Origin: Deinococcus koreensis
Lineage (GTDB): Bacteria; Deinococcota; Deinococci; Deinococcales; Deinococcaceae
Direction of reading: 5' to 3'
Length of the DNA: 64,000 bases
Assembly: GCF_002901445.1 (NCBI RefSeq)
Contig: NZ_PPPD01000003.1
Coordinates: 62,001 to 126,000, forward strand
In this document: positions 8,882-17,872 of the stretch, piece after piece
Layout of the letters: each line of letters starts with the position of its first letter
Position numbering within the stretch: position 1 is the stretch's first letter
Made by a program: the position numbers and the translations under genes
The notes under the pieces: generated by a model
Database searches by the model: none
Told to the model about the DNA's origin: nothing
What the model saw: the letters and a program-made list of their open reading frames with translations, nothing else

Positions 8882-9285
8882 TCAGTCCAGCCCGAGTTCG
8901 AGGGCGGCGCGGGTGGCGGCGGCGCGGTTGTTCACGCCCAGCTTGCCGAACACCGCCTTGACCTGATCGCCTACCGTGTAGACCCCACTGCCCAGGCGCG
9001 CGGCGATCTGCTTGTTCGACAGCCCCTGCGCCAGCAGCCCCAGCACCTCGCGCTCGCGCGGCGCTCTCCTCGGCGGGCAGGCCCAGTTCGGTCAGCTGCT
9101 GGATCAGCTCGCTCACCTCCACCATCTGCCCGGCCTGCACCGCCCGGGTCAGTGCGGGCTCGTGCCGCGGGCCAGCAAGGGGGCCAGCCAGGGGCGTCCA
9201 GGGCCTGCATCAGCCCGCTGCCGTAGTTGCAGGCCTGGGCCAGGGTGTCGGCGGCCGACCCTCTCCCCCGGCGCTGGCACGCTGG
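8882..9285 (-). pseudogene. Remnant of a LuxR-type (GerE) transcriptional regulator
   Basis: Three minus-strand frames join into one protein tail. The end reads REREVLGLLAQGLSNKQIAA and continues through the second HTH helix to LELGLD, a complete LuxR/GerE HTH stopping at 8882-8884. The segment before it (MVEVSELIQQLTELGLPAEE, about 9070-9130) is in another frame, and the part before that (ADTLAQACNYGSGLMQAL, about 9190-9260) in a third. At least two frameshifts separate them and the N-terminal domain is missing. This is a decayed regulator, perhaps once of the large ATPase/TPR LuxR class. Confidence 0.75.
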
Positions 9286-9485
9286 TGAGCGCCTAGGCTG
9301 CCCCCCTCCTAGCTCACGGTCGAGACGCGGCGCGGCCCCCCTCTGTGCCCGACCTCTGGCTGAAGGCTCTTTGCCCGAATCGCCACCGGCCAGCTCGGGA
9401 GGCAGACAGCACTGGAGGGTGTCCAGACGCCCGCCCAGGGGCTCCCATTCGGATCCCAGTCATCCCCGGATCACGCCCCCACCGG

Positions 9486-9491
9486 TACGGT
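9486..9491 (+). promoter_or_regulatory. -10 element of a probable leaderless gene
   Basis: TACGGT sits exactly 6 bases before the ATG at 9498 and no Shine-Dalgarno is present, matching the TANNNT pattern of Deinococcus leaderless transcripts. Confidence 0.4.
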
Positions 9492-9497
9492 CGGGCC

Positions 9498-9959
9498 ATG
9501 AACAAGACCCTCTGGCCCGCCCTGACCCTGCTCACCCTCTCCCCGGCGCTGGCCGCGACCGGCGAAGTCCTCGACGCCACGCCGGCCACGCTGGTGCAGG
9601 TGCTCAGGAGCGCCGGGTACCAGCCGACGCTGAAGCCAGGCGACGCCAAGACCTCGCCGTCCATCCAGGTGGGGTCGGGCGAGGACACCGTCTGGCTGTA
9701 TTTTTCCGGCTGCAAGGCCGGGGTGTGCACGCGGGTCACCGCCAGCAACGGCTTCGAGGTCGGCCAGGACAGCGCCGAGCTGGGCCCCATGCTCGCCAAG
9801 TGGAATGCCGACTGGTACACACAGGCCTACCTCGACAAGGACGGCGCCTATCTGGACGGCACCTACCTCCTGCAGGGGGGCTACACCCGCGCCAATTTCG
9901 TGGCCTGGTTCAAGACCTACCTGAACGAACTGGCCGAATTCGAGAACACGCTGCCCTGA
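9498..9959 (+). CDS. Secreted YbjN-domain protein
   Basis: 153 residues. A signal peptide (MNKTLWPALTLLTLSPALAA) is followed by a domain of about 130 residues that resembles the YbjN family: VLDATPATLVQVLRSAGY, then DTVWLYFSGC, NGFEV, the LGPMLAKWNAD segment and FVAWFKTYLNELAEFE. YbjN-like proteins bind type III secretion chaperone-like partners or have unknown roles; here the protein is predicted periplasmic or secreted. Two Cys residues (SGCKAGVC) are close together. ATG at 9498 chosen from the signal peptide and the TACGGT box. Confidence 0.75.
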   Translation: MNKTLWPALTLLTLSPALAATGEVLDATPATLVQVLRSAGYQPTLKPGDAKTSPSIQVGSGEDTVWLYFSGCKAGVCTRVTASNGFEVGQDSAELGPMLAKWNADWYTQAYLDKDGAYLDGTYLLQGGYTRANFVAWFKTYLNELAEFENTLP

Positions 9960-9998
9960 GACGGGAATCCAGCTGAATCAGGATCACAGGAGTGCGCC

Positions 9999-11234
9999 AT
10001 GTTGCCGACCCGCCGACCTCACCTCCGAACCCTCGCCTGCGGGCTGCTGTGCGGCGCCCTGAGCATGACCGCTCTGGCCGCGACCGCGCCCAGCGGCCGG
10101 CTGGCCTACCTGCAGGGCGGCGCCGCCTGGGTGCTGGGGCACCCCGATGCACGGCCGCAGCGCCTGCCGAACTCGCGCGGGGCCGCGCTGCTGGCGGCCG
10201 CGCCGGTCGGTGGGGCGCTGGCCTACTTCACCGGCCCGGCCGGGGCCAGCGTCTCGGGCGAGACCGTGCCCCCACTGACCCCCTGGCTGAGCGCCGCCCC
10301 CTACACGGCCGCTGTCCGGCTGCCCGCCGCGCCTGAGGGCCTGCGGGCGCGCTGGCTCGACTGGTCGGGCGACGGCCGCGAGCTGCAGGTGGGCACCGAC
10401 GCGGGCCTGCGCGGCTGGAAATGGCCCGGCCCGGCGCGGCTGAGCCCCGAACGCACGTTCCTGAGCCGCAGCACCTCCAGTGACGGCGAGGTCACGGCCG
10501 AACTGGGCAGCGTGGCCTCGCCCGACGAGCCAGGGGTGGTGCTGTACGGCCCCGGCGCGCGGCCCGGCACCGAGGTCTTCAGCCGGGCGCTGCCGCAGAC
10601 GCTGATGAGCGCCCTGAAGGCCCAGCCGGGGCTCAGGGCCTTCACCAGCGGTCTCGACCCCGCAGCGCAGCGGGACGCCGCGAACTGGGTGATCACCCGC
10701 CCGGAAGTGACCCGTGACGGGCGGCAGGTGTTCGTCGCCACGAATGCCGGCTGGGGGGTGGGCAGCGGCGGCACGACGACCTTCGCCGTCCTTCGGCTCG
10801 ACGTTCAGGAGGTGCGCCTCTCGGCGCTGGGCTGGATCGGCGCCCTGGCCGGAAGCGCCCTCGAACTTCGGCCCTCGCCCGACGGACAGCGGCTGCTGCT
10901 GCTCCAGACCCGGCATGTCAGCGCTGCCGAGAGCCCCACCCTGGCGTTCGTGGCCGACCTGCGGGCCCGCACCGTGCGGGTGGTGGAGGCCACCCGTCCC
11001 CTGCCCGGTCGCACGGTGGTGCTGGCCGGCGCGTGCTGGCTGGCCGACAGCCGCCACCTGGCCCTGAGCGTGGCGCGGCCGCGTCCCCAGGAACTCGGGG
11101 CGCAGGAACTCGGGGCGCAGCGCAACCTTCAGCCGGCGCCCGGCGCCTTCGAGCTGCTGGTGCTCGATGCCCGCTCCGGCGCGGTCGTCCGGCGGATTCC
11201 CGGCGCCACGCAGCCGGCCTGTGGGCCCGCATGA
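9999..11234 (+). CDS. Secreted hypothetical protein, TolB/WD40-like beta-propeller character
   Basis: 411 residues with an N-terminal signal peptide (cleavage near ALAA-TAP). Repeated segments such as WLDWSGDGRELQVG, TRPEVTRDGRQVFVATN and LRPSPDGQRLLLL resemble the blades of TolB-type or WD40-like propellers (x-S-P-D-G-x). A 15-base in-frame duplication near 11088-11117 encodes QELGAQELGAQ. AGGAG precedes the ATG. The stop overlaps the next gene start by 4 bases, so the two are probably made together. No enzymatic motif is seen; a periplasmic scaffold or sensor role is inference. Confidence 0.7.
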   Translation: MLPTRRPHLRTLACGLLCGALSMTALAATAPSGRLAYLQGGAAWVLGHPDARPQRLPNSRGAALLAAAPVGGALAYFTGPAGASVSGETVPPLTPWLSAAPYTAAVRLPAAPEGLRARWLDWSGDGRELQVGTDAGLRGWKWPGPARLSPERTFLSRSTSSDGEVTAELGSVASPDEPGVVLYGPGARPGTEVFSRALPQTLMSALKAQPGLRAFTSGLDPAAQRDAANWVITRPEVTRDGRQVFVATNAGWGVGSGGTTTFAVLRLDVQEVRLSALGWIGALAGSALELRPSPDGQRLLLLQTRHVSAAESPTLAFVADLRARTVRVVEATRPLPGRTVVLAGACWLADSRHLALSVARPRPQELGAQELGAQRNLQPAPGAFELLVLDARSGAVVRRIPGATQPACGPA

Positions 11235-11683
11235 GCGCCACTCAGCCCGGGGCAGGAGCGGCCGCGCGCCCCCGGCAGGTCATGGGCCGGGGGCTGCTGC
11301 ACCTCGGGTGGGCGCTGCTGGCCGCGCTGCTCACGGTGCTCGCCCTGACCACCCTGCTGGTGCTGGCCTGGATCGTCAGCGATCCCCAGGCGGCGCTCGC
11401 GGAGGCCGGTTACGCGTGGCTGGGCCTGCTGGCCTTCTCGCTGATGTTCGCGGTGCCGGTCGCCCTGGCCTTCACGCTGCTGGTCGTGCCCCTGGCCGGG
11501 GCACTGCGCCGCCTTCACTCCGCCCTGTGGTGGCTGGCGCTGATCCTGGGCGGCGCCGGCCTGTGCGCCCTGATGTCCACACCGCGCTTCGCCGCGCTGG
11601 GCGCCCTCGGGGCCGTGGTATACGGCGCCCTGGCGGCCCGCGCACGCCGGCGCCGGGCCGCCCCACTGGCTCCCGGCGACTGA
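11231..11683 (+). CDS. Small integral membrane protein, 150 aa
   Basis: Four predicted membrane segments (about residues 22-48, 62-90, 96-115 and 118-135) with a short cytoplasmic basic tail (ARARRRR). No family recognised. Translation starts at ATG 11231 inside the stop of the propeller-like protein (ATGA overlap), so it may act with that protein. Confidence 0.7.
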   Translation: MSATQPGAGAAARPRQVMGRGLLHLGWALLAALLTVLALTTLLVLAWIVSDPQAALAEAGYAWLGLLAFSLMFAVPVALAFTLLVVPLAGALRRLHSALWWLALILGGAGLCALMSTPRFAALGALGAVVYGALAARARRRRAAPLAPGD

Positions 11684-11823
11684 GCGTCCCAGGCGAGAGG
11701 AACCCGATCCACCCGGCATCCGTGGAACCGGCTCGCGGCCCTGTCACGTTCAATCACTCTCCAATCACGGGCCTTCTCTTACGGTGGGCGCAGTCCGGGT
11801 ACGCCCGGCCGAAGGAGACTCCC

Positions 11824-12687
11824 ATGAACAGCACTGCCATCCAGAGCATCCTGCGCCCCCTGCTGCTCGGCACCCTGAGCGCCGCCCTCGCCCTCGGCAG
11901 CACCTCGCTGGCCCACGCGGGCCACGGCGCCGCCCAGGTCGAGGGCAAGGACTACGCCTTCACCACCCTGGCCCCGATGACCACCGGCTGGACGACCTTC
12001 GCGTTCAAGAACACCGGCAAGGAGCTGCACCACTTCCAGATCGCCCGCCTGCCCGACGGTCAGACCTTCGACGCCTTCGTGGCCGACCTCAAGGCGCGCG
12101 GCGAGGCCGCCGCCGCCGGAGTCGAGTTCGTGGGCGGCGTGGGCCTGCTGCTGCCCGGCGCCTCGCAGACGGCGACCGTGAACCTCAACCGGCCCGGCAC
12201 CTACGTGCAGCTGTGCTTCGTGCCCGACGCCAAAGGGGTGCCCCACCTGGCCCTGGGCATGTTGAACGCCTTCCAGGTGCAGGCGGCCGCCGGCGACGCC
12301 ACTGCCGGCACCGCGAACGCCGCCCCCAGGGCCGACGTCCAGATCTCGCTGGAGGACTTCGGTTTCCAGATGCCCGGCTCCATCAAAGCCGGCAAGCAGG
12401 TCTGGCAGATCGTGAACAAGGGCCCGGAACCCCACGAGGCCATGATCTTCAGGCTGCTGCCCGGCAAGACCGTGGCCGACGCGCTGGCGGGCCTCGCCAA
12501 CCCGGCCGGGCCTCAGGCGGCCATGCCGGTGGGCGGGCTGCAGGCCGTGAACAAGGGCCGCAGCAGCTACGCCGACCTGAACCTGGAAGCGGGCGATTAC
12601 CTGCTGCTGTGCCTGATCCCCAGCGCCGCGCAGGGGGGCAAGCCGCACTTCGCTCTGGGCATGGCCCGCCCCTTCGCCGTGCGCTGA
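11824..12687 (+). CDS. Secreted protein with two cupredoxin-like domains
   Basis: 287 residues; signal peptide ends near SLAHA. Two homologous halves follow. The first has KELHHFQIARLPDG ... YVQLCFVPD ... PHLALGM, the second PEPHEAMIFRLLPG ... YLLLCLIPS ... PHFALGM. The His ... Cys ... His-x3-GM order is that of a blue-copper ligand set, present in both halves, though the Cys-His spacing (9-11 residues) is longer than in plastocyanin. It may carry electrons or bind copper in the envelope, perhaps linked to the multicopper oxidase at 3747-5141; that link is inference. GAAGGAG lies upstream of the ATG; a hairpin ends the transcript. Confidence 0.7.
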   Translation: MNSTAIQSILRPLLLGTLSAALALGSTSLAHAGHGAAQVEGKDYAFTTLAPMTTGWTTFAFKNTGKELHHFQIARLPDGQTFDAFVADLKARGEAAAAGVEFVGGVGLLLPGASQTATVNLNRPGTYVQLCFVPDAKGVPHLALGMLNAFQVQAAAGDATAGTANAAPRADVQISLEDFGFQMPGSIKAGKQVWQIVNKGPEPHEAMIFRLLPGKTVADALAGLANPAGPQAAMPVGGLQAVNKGRSSYADLNLEAGDYLLLCLIPSAAQGGKPHFALGMARPFAVR

Positions 12688-12728
12688 TCCTGGCGGGTCG
12701 CCACCGCACCACGACCTTCTGACTCGCA

Positions 12729-12766
12729 GCCACGACCTTCTGACGCGGGATTCAGGAGGTCGTGGC
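12729..12766 (+). terminator. Hairpin after the cupredoxin-like gene
   Basis: Arms 12729-12743 and 12752-12766 pair over 15 bases with one mismatch around an 8-base loop. The left arm contains CACGACCTTCTGAC, which also occurs as a direct copy at 12710-12723. There is no strong T-run, so termination is probable rather than certain. It lies between two convergent genes and may serve both. Confidence 0.6.
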
Positions 12767-12863
12767 TGTGGTCACGCTCGTAGGTGCCCTCCATGCCGCT
12801 TGTCCAGCGCCGGCGCCCGCGTGGAGTGGCCGCCTCTCTTCCGCGCGTCTGCCTCCCGCCGCC

Positions 12864-15290
12864 CTACTTCGGCAGGGTAAACCGGAAGGTCGCGCCGTGA
12901 TCGACCTGACCGCTGGCCTGCACCTGACCGCCGTGGCGATGCACGATCCGGCGGACGTTGGCCAGCCCCACCCCCACGCCCTCGAATTCGTCGTGGCGGT
13001 GCAGGCGCTGGAAGACCCCGAACAGCTTGTCCTGATAGCGGGGGTCGAAGCCCGCGCCGTTGTCGCGCACCCACACCGCCCACTCGGCCTCGTGCTCCTC
13101 GGCCCCGACCTCGATCACCGAGACCTCGCGCTCGCGGCTGTACTTCAGGGCGTTGGACAGCAGGTTCTCGATCACCTGCTGCAGGGTGTCCGGATCACCC
13201 TGCACCATCGGCAGCGGCCCGATCTTCCACTGCACCTCGCGCCCGTTCAGATCCGGGCGCAGGGTCTGGATCACGCCGTCCACGACCGCCCCCAGATCGA
13301 CCAGACGTGACCTGAGCGGCAGGCGCGAGGTGCGTGAGAGCTCCAGCATGGCGTCGATCAGGGTGTTCATGCGCTGGGCGGCCTCCTCGATCACGTCGAG
13401 GTAGCGTCCGGACTTTTCGTCCAGATGCTCGGCCAGGCCCCGGCGCAGCAGGGCATGGAAGCCCAGGATGTGCCGCACCGGCGTGCGCAGGTCGTGCGAG
13501 ACCGAGTAGGCGAAGGCTTCGAGTTCCTCGTTGGCGGCCTCCAGCTTGCGCCTCTCCTCGGCCAGCGCCGCCACCCCCTGCGCGCCCTCCAGCGCCAGCC
13601 CCAGGCTGCGAACCGTGGTGGTCAGCACCACCCGGTCGGCTGTGCCCCAGGAGCGCTGATCGAACAGCGGGACACAGAAGATGCCCAGCACCACGCCGTT
13701 TACCAGCACCGGCAGGGTGGCGACCGTGCCCAGATGCGCCACCAGGGCCGGGTCGATGTCCTGCTGCGGGTTGTAGACGTCCTGGAACCAGGGCTCCCGG
13801 GTCTGCAGGGGCCGGTCCAGCGACAGCACCTGACCGGCCGGGAAGCCCGCGTCGATCGCGGTCTGCAGCTCCGCCGACCCGACCGTGCCGACCTGGGTGG
13901 TCGCCTGCCAGGTGTCGCCCCGCAGCTGCCAGAAATTGGCGTAGCCCGGGGGGAGCAGCGAGAGCACCATCTCCATCGCCTGCCGCACCAGGGCAAGGGG
14001 ATCGCTCTGCAGGGTCAGGTCGTGGGTCAGGGCCGCGAAGCCCTCCAGGGCGCGGGTGCGGGCCTGCAGCTCCAGGCGGTGCTCGCCCAGCAGCCGGGTC
14101 GCCTCGGCGCGTTCCAGGGCCAGCGTCAGGCTGCGGCCCACGGCCCGGAACACCGCCTGTTCGCGCGCAGTCCAGGCCCGGCGCCGGGTGCCCATGGTGA
14201 GCAGGCTGCCCACGCTCTGCCCCACGAAGCTGGGCGAGAAGGCGGCGGCGCCGTAGGAACGGGTCTCGGCCAGTCCCTCCTGCTCGGCCTCCCAGCCGTC
14301 CACGAAGACCACCTCGCCGCTGCGCCGCACCTCGGCGAAGCTCGGCGAACTCACGGGAATGCCGGCGGTCAGGCGCGCGACCACCTCCGGGGAGAAGTCG
14401 TCCGTCCAGACCTGGGCCTTCCAGAGGTCTCCCTCCAGGGTGTGGTAGGCGGCGCTGACCTCGCCCAGCGTGGCGCGCAGCACCTGCAGGGCGGCCCCGG
14501 CCAGCACCTGCACGTCGGTGATCGCGCCGGCCGCCTCGGTGAAGGCCACGAAGGCGTCCAGGGCGGTCACGGCGTCCTGGGCCTCGCGGCGCGAGGTGAT
14601 GTCGCGCGAGACCGCGCTGAGGTGCCGGAGCTGGCCCCGCGTGTCGTAGAGCGGCCCCACGGTCACCTCCCACCAGCGGGGGGTGCCCTTCCAGGTCGCA
14701 GTCTGGGCCTCGAAGGTGGTGCGCTCTCCCTGACGTGCCCGTTCGAGGGCCGCCTCGACCTGCGCCCGGGCCTCGCCCTGCCAGAACGTGGGCCAGAGCA
14801 GGCCCCGGCAGACCTCGAAGTCGTCGATCTCCATGGTGGCCTGCCCGCCCTCGTTCATCGAGAGCAGGTGGGCGCCGAGATCCAGCACCTTGATGCAGTT
14901 CGGGCTGGCGTCCGTCAGGGCCTGTAGCACGTCGCGCTGCGTCTGCGCCTCCTTGAGGTCGTGGATGTCCACGGCGCTGATCCGCCAATGGGCCGCGAGG
15001 CTGCCAGCGGCCTCCTGCCACTCGCCACTCAGGCGGAACCAGCGCGGCTCGGCCTGGGTGCCCGGACCGTTAAGACCGCTGAGGTGGAGGTCGGTTTCGA
15101 AGGCCGGCCCGGTCGATGCCAGCAGGGTGCCCAGGGCCGGCCGGTCGTCCGGCGGCACCCGGGCGAGCAGGTCGTCCGCCGAACCGGCCCGCGTGGAATC
15201 CAGCGCGCGCCCCTGTCGGTCGGTGACCCAGCGCAGGTGGCGCCGGGACTCCTGTGGGTGGAGCGTGTCATGGGAGAGCGGCGTGGACAT
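12864..15290 (-). CDS. PAS/GAF sensor histidine kinase
   Basis: 808-residue cytoplasmic sensor kinase without membrane segments. Order: N-terminal PAS-like region, a PAS/PAC domain ending SAVSRDITSRREAQ (about 110-230), two GAF domains (about 240-390 and 410-565), a HisKA domain with VSHDLRTP (His599), and HATPase_c with NLLSNALKY, DNGAGF and GVGVGLA. This architecture is that of phytochrome-associated kinases that phosphorylate single-domain regulators. It is 61 bases downstream of the receiver gene 15352-15771, but TATCCT lies 5 bases before its ATG, so it probably also has its own leaderless promoter. Confidence 0.88.
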   Translation of the reverse strand: MSTPLSHDTLHPQESRRHLRWVTDRQGRALDSTRAGSADDLLARVPPDDRPALGTLLASTGPAFETDLHLSGLNGPGTQAEPRWFRLSGEWQEAAGSLAAHWRISAVDIHDLKEAQTQRDVLQALTDASPNCIKVLDLGAHLLSMNEGGQATMEIDDFEVCRGLLWPTFWQGEARAQVEAALERARQGERTTFEAQTATWKGTPRWWEVTVGPLYDTRGQLRHLSAVSRDITSRREAQDAVTALDAFVAFTEAAGAITDVQVLAGAALQVLRATLGEVSAAYHTLEGDLWKAQVWTDDFSPEVVARLTAGIPVSSPSFAEVRRSGEVVFVDGWEAEQEGLAETRSYGAAAFSPSFVGQSVGSLLTMGTRRRAWTAREQAVFRAVGRSLTLALERAEATRLLGEHRLELQARTRALEGFAALTHDLTLQSDPLALVRQAMEMVLSLLPPGYANFWQLRGDTWQATTQVGTVGSAELQTAIDAGFPAGQVLSLDRPLQTREPWFQDVYNPQQDIDPALVAHLGTVATLPVLVNGVVLGIFCVPLFDQRSWGTADRVVLTTTVRSLGLALEGAQGVAALAEERRKLEAANEELEAFAYSVSHDLRTPVRHILGFHALLRRGLAEHLDEKSGRYLDVIEEAAQRMNTLIDAMLELSRTSRLPLRSRLVDLGAVVDGVIQTLRPDLNGREVQWKIGPLPMVQGDPDTLQQVIENLLSNALKYSREREVSVIEVGAEEHEAEWAVWVRDNGAGFDPRYQDKLFGVFQRLHRHDEFEGVGVGLANVRRIVHRHGGQVQASGQVDHGATFRFTLPK

Positions 15291-15295
15291 AGCTC

Positions 15296-15301
15296 AGGAT
15301 A
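15296..15301 (-). promoter_or_regulatory. -10 element in front of the PAS/GAF kinase gene
   Basis: Minus-strand TATCCT ends 5 bases before the ATG at 15290 and no Shine-Dalgarno is present, suggesting a leaderless transcript starting at or next to the start codon. Confidence 0.3.
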
Positions 15302-15351
15302 CGTCCCCCAGGGGCCGGAACCTCGGGTACAGGGCCCCAGGATACAGGCCC

Positions 15352-15771
15352 TCAGCCGGGCAGCAGGGTGCCCTGGCACCAGTACGTGAGGGTGGTCTGC
15401 ACCGTGTTCAGGAAGGTCTCCAGCTGCATCGACTTGCACACGTAGGCGCTGGCCCCGGCGGCGTAGCAGCGCGTCACGTCGCCCGCCGCGTTGGAGTTGG
15501 TGAGCACCACGATGGGCAGCGAGCGCAGGGCCGGATCGGCGCGGGCCTCGCGCAAGACCTCCAGCCCGCCCTTGCCCGGCATGTTCAGGTCGAGCAGCAC
15601 CAGATGGGGCCGCACGCCGCCGGGCCGGCGCAGGAACGCCAGCGCCTCGTGGCCGTCGCGGGTGAAGTGCAGGGTACACGGCAGCCCACTGAGATCCGCG
15701 GCCTCCTTGAGCAGCAGCTGATCGGCCACGTCATCCTCGACCAGCAACACCTGGAACGGCGGCTCAGCCAC
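15352..15771 (-). CDS. Single-domain response regulator (Rcp1/BphR type)
   Basis: 139 residues, receiver domain only. Acidic pocket VEDD near residue 12, phospho-acceptor Asp61 in LLDLNMPG, Thr in VVLTNS, and a Lys in YVCKS. The C-terminus YWCQGTLLP matches the W-x-G-T-x-L-P tail of the other receiver in this operon and of phytochrome-type regulators that dimerise through a C-terminal arm. Its start lies inside the 3' end of the hybrid kinase gene (8-base overlap), so it is translationally coupled and is a likely phosphate acceptor of these kinases. Confidence 0.9.
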   Translation of the reverse strand: MAEPPFQVLLVEDDVADQLLLKEAADLSGLPCTLHFTRDGHEALAFLRRPGGVRPHLVLLDLNMPGKGGLEVLREARADPALRSLPIVVLTNSNAAGDVTRCYAAGASAYVCKSMQLETFLNTVQTTLTYWCQGTLLPG

Positions 15772-17872
15772 GCGGCTCGGCCTCCCCGGTCACCGTGAGG
15801 GAAGCGGGCGTGGCGGGCAGGGTGAACCAGAAGGTGGAGCCCTGGCCGGGCAGCGAGTCCACGCCGATGCGGCCCCCGTGCCGGACGACGATCTTCTGGC
15901 ACACCGACAGGCCGATCCCGTTGCCCGGATACTCCTCGCGGTGATGCAGGCGCTGGAACAGGTGGAAGACCTGCTCGGCGTGCTCCGGCGCGATACCCAG
16001 ACCGTTGTCGGCGACCGTGAAGCGCCAGTAGGCCCCCTCACGCGCGGCGCCGACCTGCACCTGGGGCGCCACTCCGGCGCGGCGGAACTTGAGGGCGTTG
16101 GCGATCAGGTTCTGAAAGAGCTGGCCCAGCTGGGTGGCGTCCGCCGTCACCTGCGGCAGCGCCTGGGTGCTGACCCTGGCGCCCGACTCCTCGATGGCGG
16201 TGCCCAGCAGCTTCAGGGTGTTGTCCAGCAGGGCGCCGGTGTCGGTCAGGCTGAAGGTCGAGCCGTGGGTGCCGACCCGCGACAGGGCCAGCAGATCCTC
16301 GATCAGCCGGTGGAGGCGCCCGGTGCCGTCGAGGATGAAGTTCAGGTAGCGGACGCCGCGATCGTCGAGTTCGGGGCCGTAGCGGCCGGCCAGCAGCTGG
16401 GCGTAGCTGGAAATGGTTCGCAGGGGCTCGCGCAGGTCGTGGCTGGCCACCGACGCGAACTGCTCCAGCTCGCGGTTGGACTGCCGCAGCTCGGCGGTGC
16501 GGGCCTCCACCCGCCGTTCCAGGCTGGCGCGCAGTTCCCGCTCGGCCTCGAAGATCTGGGCGCGGGCCAGCGCCTGGGCGCCCAGCTCGGCGTAGGCCAG
16601 CATCAGGGTGCGCTCGTCGGACTCGAAGGGCTGGGGGGTGCCGAACATCAGGCCCAGGCTGCCCAGCACCTGATCGCCGCGCAGCAGCGGCACGGCGGCC
16701 CAGGCCTGGTGGCCGTGCGGCTCCCCGGAGTCGAAGAGCCGGGGATACCACAAGGTGGCTTCCTCCCGCGTGCCCAGCAGCACCGGTTCGCGCGAGCGCA
16801 CGGCGTCGCACAGCGGAAAGGGCGCGGCCAGCGGCAGCAGCGGCCAGGCCCGCACCTCCTCGTCGCTGACCCCGAAGGTGTCGCTGATCTGCAGCACCGG
16901 CTCGCTGAGGTGCTGCAGGGCCAGGGTGCCGCCCACCGCGCCGAACACGGCCGCCGCCTGCCGGACGATGCAGGCGGTGACCTCCGCCAGCGAGCGCGCG
17001 GCGTTCAGGGCTACCCCCGCCCGGTGCAGCCGCTCCAGCCGCTCCGAGGCGCGCAGGCTCAGCGCCTGGGCCTGCCGCCGCTCGCTGACATCGCTGAAGT
17101 AGACGGTCAGGCCGTCGTCGGCCGGGTAGATCCGCACCTCGTACCAGCCGTCGAGGGGTGAGAGCTGGGTTTCCAGCCGCACCACGAAGCGCTCGCGCTG
17201 GGCGCCGCGCAGCTGCTCGCCCAGCTCATGGCTCTCCAGCCAGGGAAAGACCTCCCACAGCGACGCTCCCAGCAGGGGGGCCAGCGGCGGATTCGGCGGC
17301 GAACCAGCCCGGCGCCGGGTCAGGGTCTCGGCGGCGGCATTGAGGTACTGCACGTGGAACGTGGCGTCGAGCGCCATGAAGGCGTCCGTGACACTGGCCA
17401 GCACGCTCGCCGTCCGGGCGTTGGCCTGGGCCAGCCGGCGCTGCAGCTCGTAGCGCTCCACCGCGCCGTCGAGGGCGCGCCGCAGCGTTTCGGCGCTCAG
17501 CCGGCCCTTGACCAGATAGTCCTGCGCCCCGGCCTTCATGGCGGCCACCGCCACCGCCTCGTCGCCCAGGCCGGTCAGCATCACCACCGCGCATCCGGGG
17601 CGGGCCTGCTCGAGCCACTCCAGACCGGTCATGTCCGGCAGGCTGTAGTCCAGCAGCACGCAGTCGGGGAGGTCGCCGAGCATCCGCTCCAGCGCCAGCT
17701 CCCCCAGGGGCAGGGTCTCGCACTGGCGCGGGCGCCGGGGATCGCCGCGCAGGTAGGTGCTGAAGGTCTCGGCGTCCTCGGGGCTGTCGTCCACGATCAG
17801 CACCCGCAGGGGCCGGGTCAGCTGTTCCGAACCGCTGGCCGACCCGCCACTGAGCCATTCCGGGCCGTTCAC
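15764..17872 (-). CDS. Receiver-PAS-GAF hybrid histidine kinase
   Basis: 702 residues. N-terminal receiver with VDDS and phospho-acceptor Asp75 (LLDYSLPD), a PAS domain (about 150-265), a GAF domain (about 275-440), a coiled-coil linker, HisKA with ASHDLREP (His478), then HATPase_c (NLIANALKF, DNGLGI, GNGIGLS). Start is GTG at 17872, overlapping the upstream receiver stop as GTGA. A receiver placed before the sensor modules suggests that the kinase takes phosphate from an upstream kinase, perhaps the phytochrome, and is modulated by it; this is inference. No membrane segment. Confidence 0.88.
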   Translation of the reverse strand: MNGPEWLSGGSASGSEQLTRPLRVLIVDDSPEDAETFSTYLRGDPRRPRQCETLPLGELALERMLGDLPDCVLLDYSLPDMTGLEWLEQARPGCAVVMLTGLGDEAVAVAAMKAGAQDYLVKGRLSAETLRRALDGAVERYELQRRLAQANARTASVLASVTDAFMALDATFHVQYLNAAAETLTRRRAGSPPNPPLAPLLGASLWEVFPWLESHELGEQLRGAQRERFVVRLETQLSPLDGWYEVRIYPADDGLTVYFSDVSERRQAQALSLRASERLERLHRAGVALNAARSLAEVTACIVRQAAAVFGAVGGTLALQHLSEPVLQISDTFGVSDEEVRAWPLLPLAAPFPLCDAVRSREPVLLGTREEATLWYPRLFDSGEPHGHQAWAAVPLLRGDQVLGSLGLMFGTPQPFESDERTLMLAYAELGAQALARAQIFEAERELRASLERRVEARTAELRQSNRELEQFASVASHDLREPLRTISSYAQLLAGRYGPELDDRGVRYLNFILDGTGRLHRLIEDLLALSRVGTHGSTFSLTDTGALLDNTLKLLGTAIEESGARVSTQALPQVTADATQLGQLFQNLIANALKFRRAGVAPQVQVGAAREGAYWRFTVADNGLGIAPEHAEQVFHLFQRLHHREEYPGNGIGLSVCQKIVVRHGGRIGVDSLPGQGSTFWFTLPATPASLTVTGEAEPRG

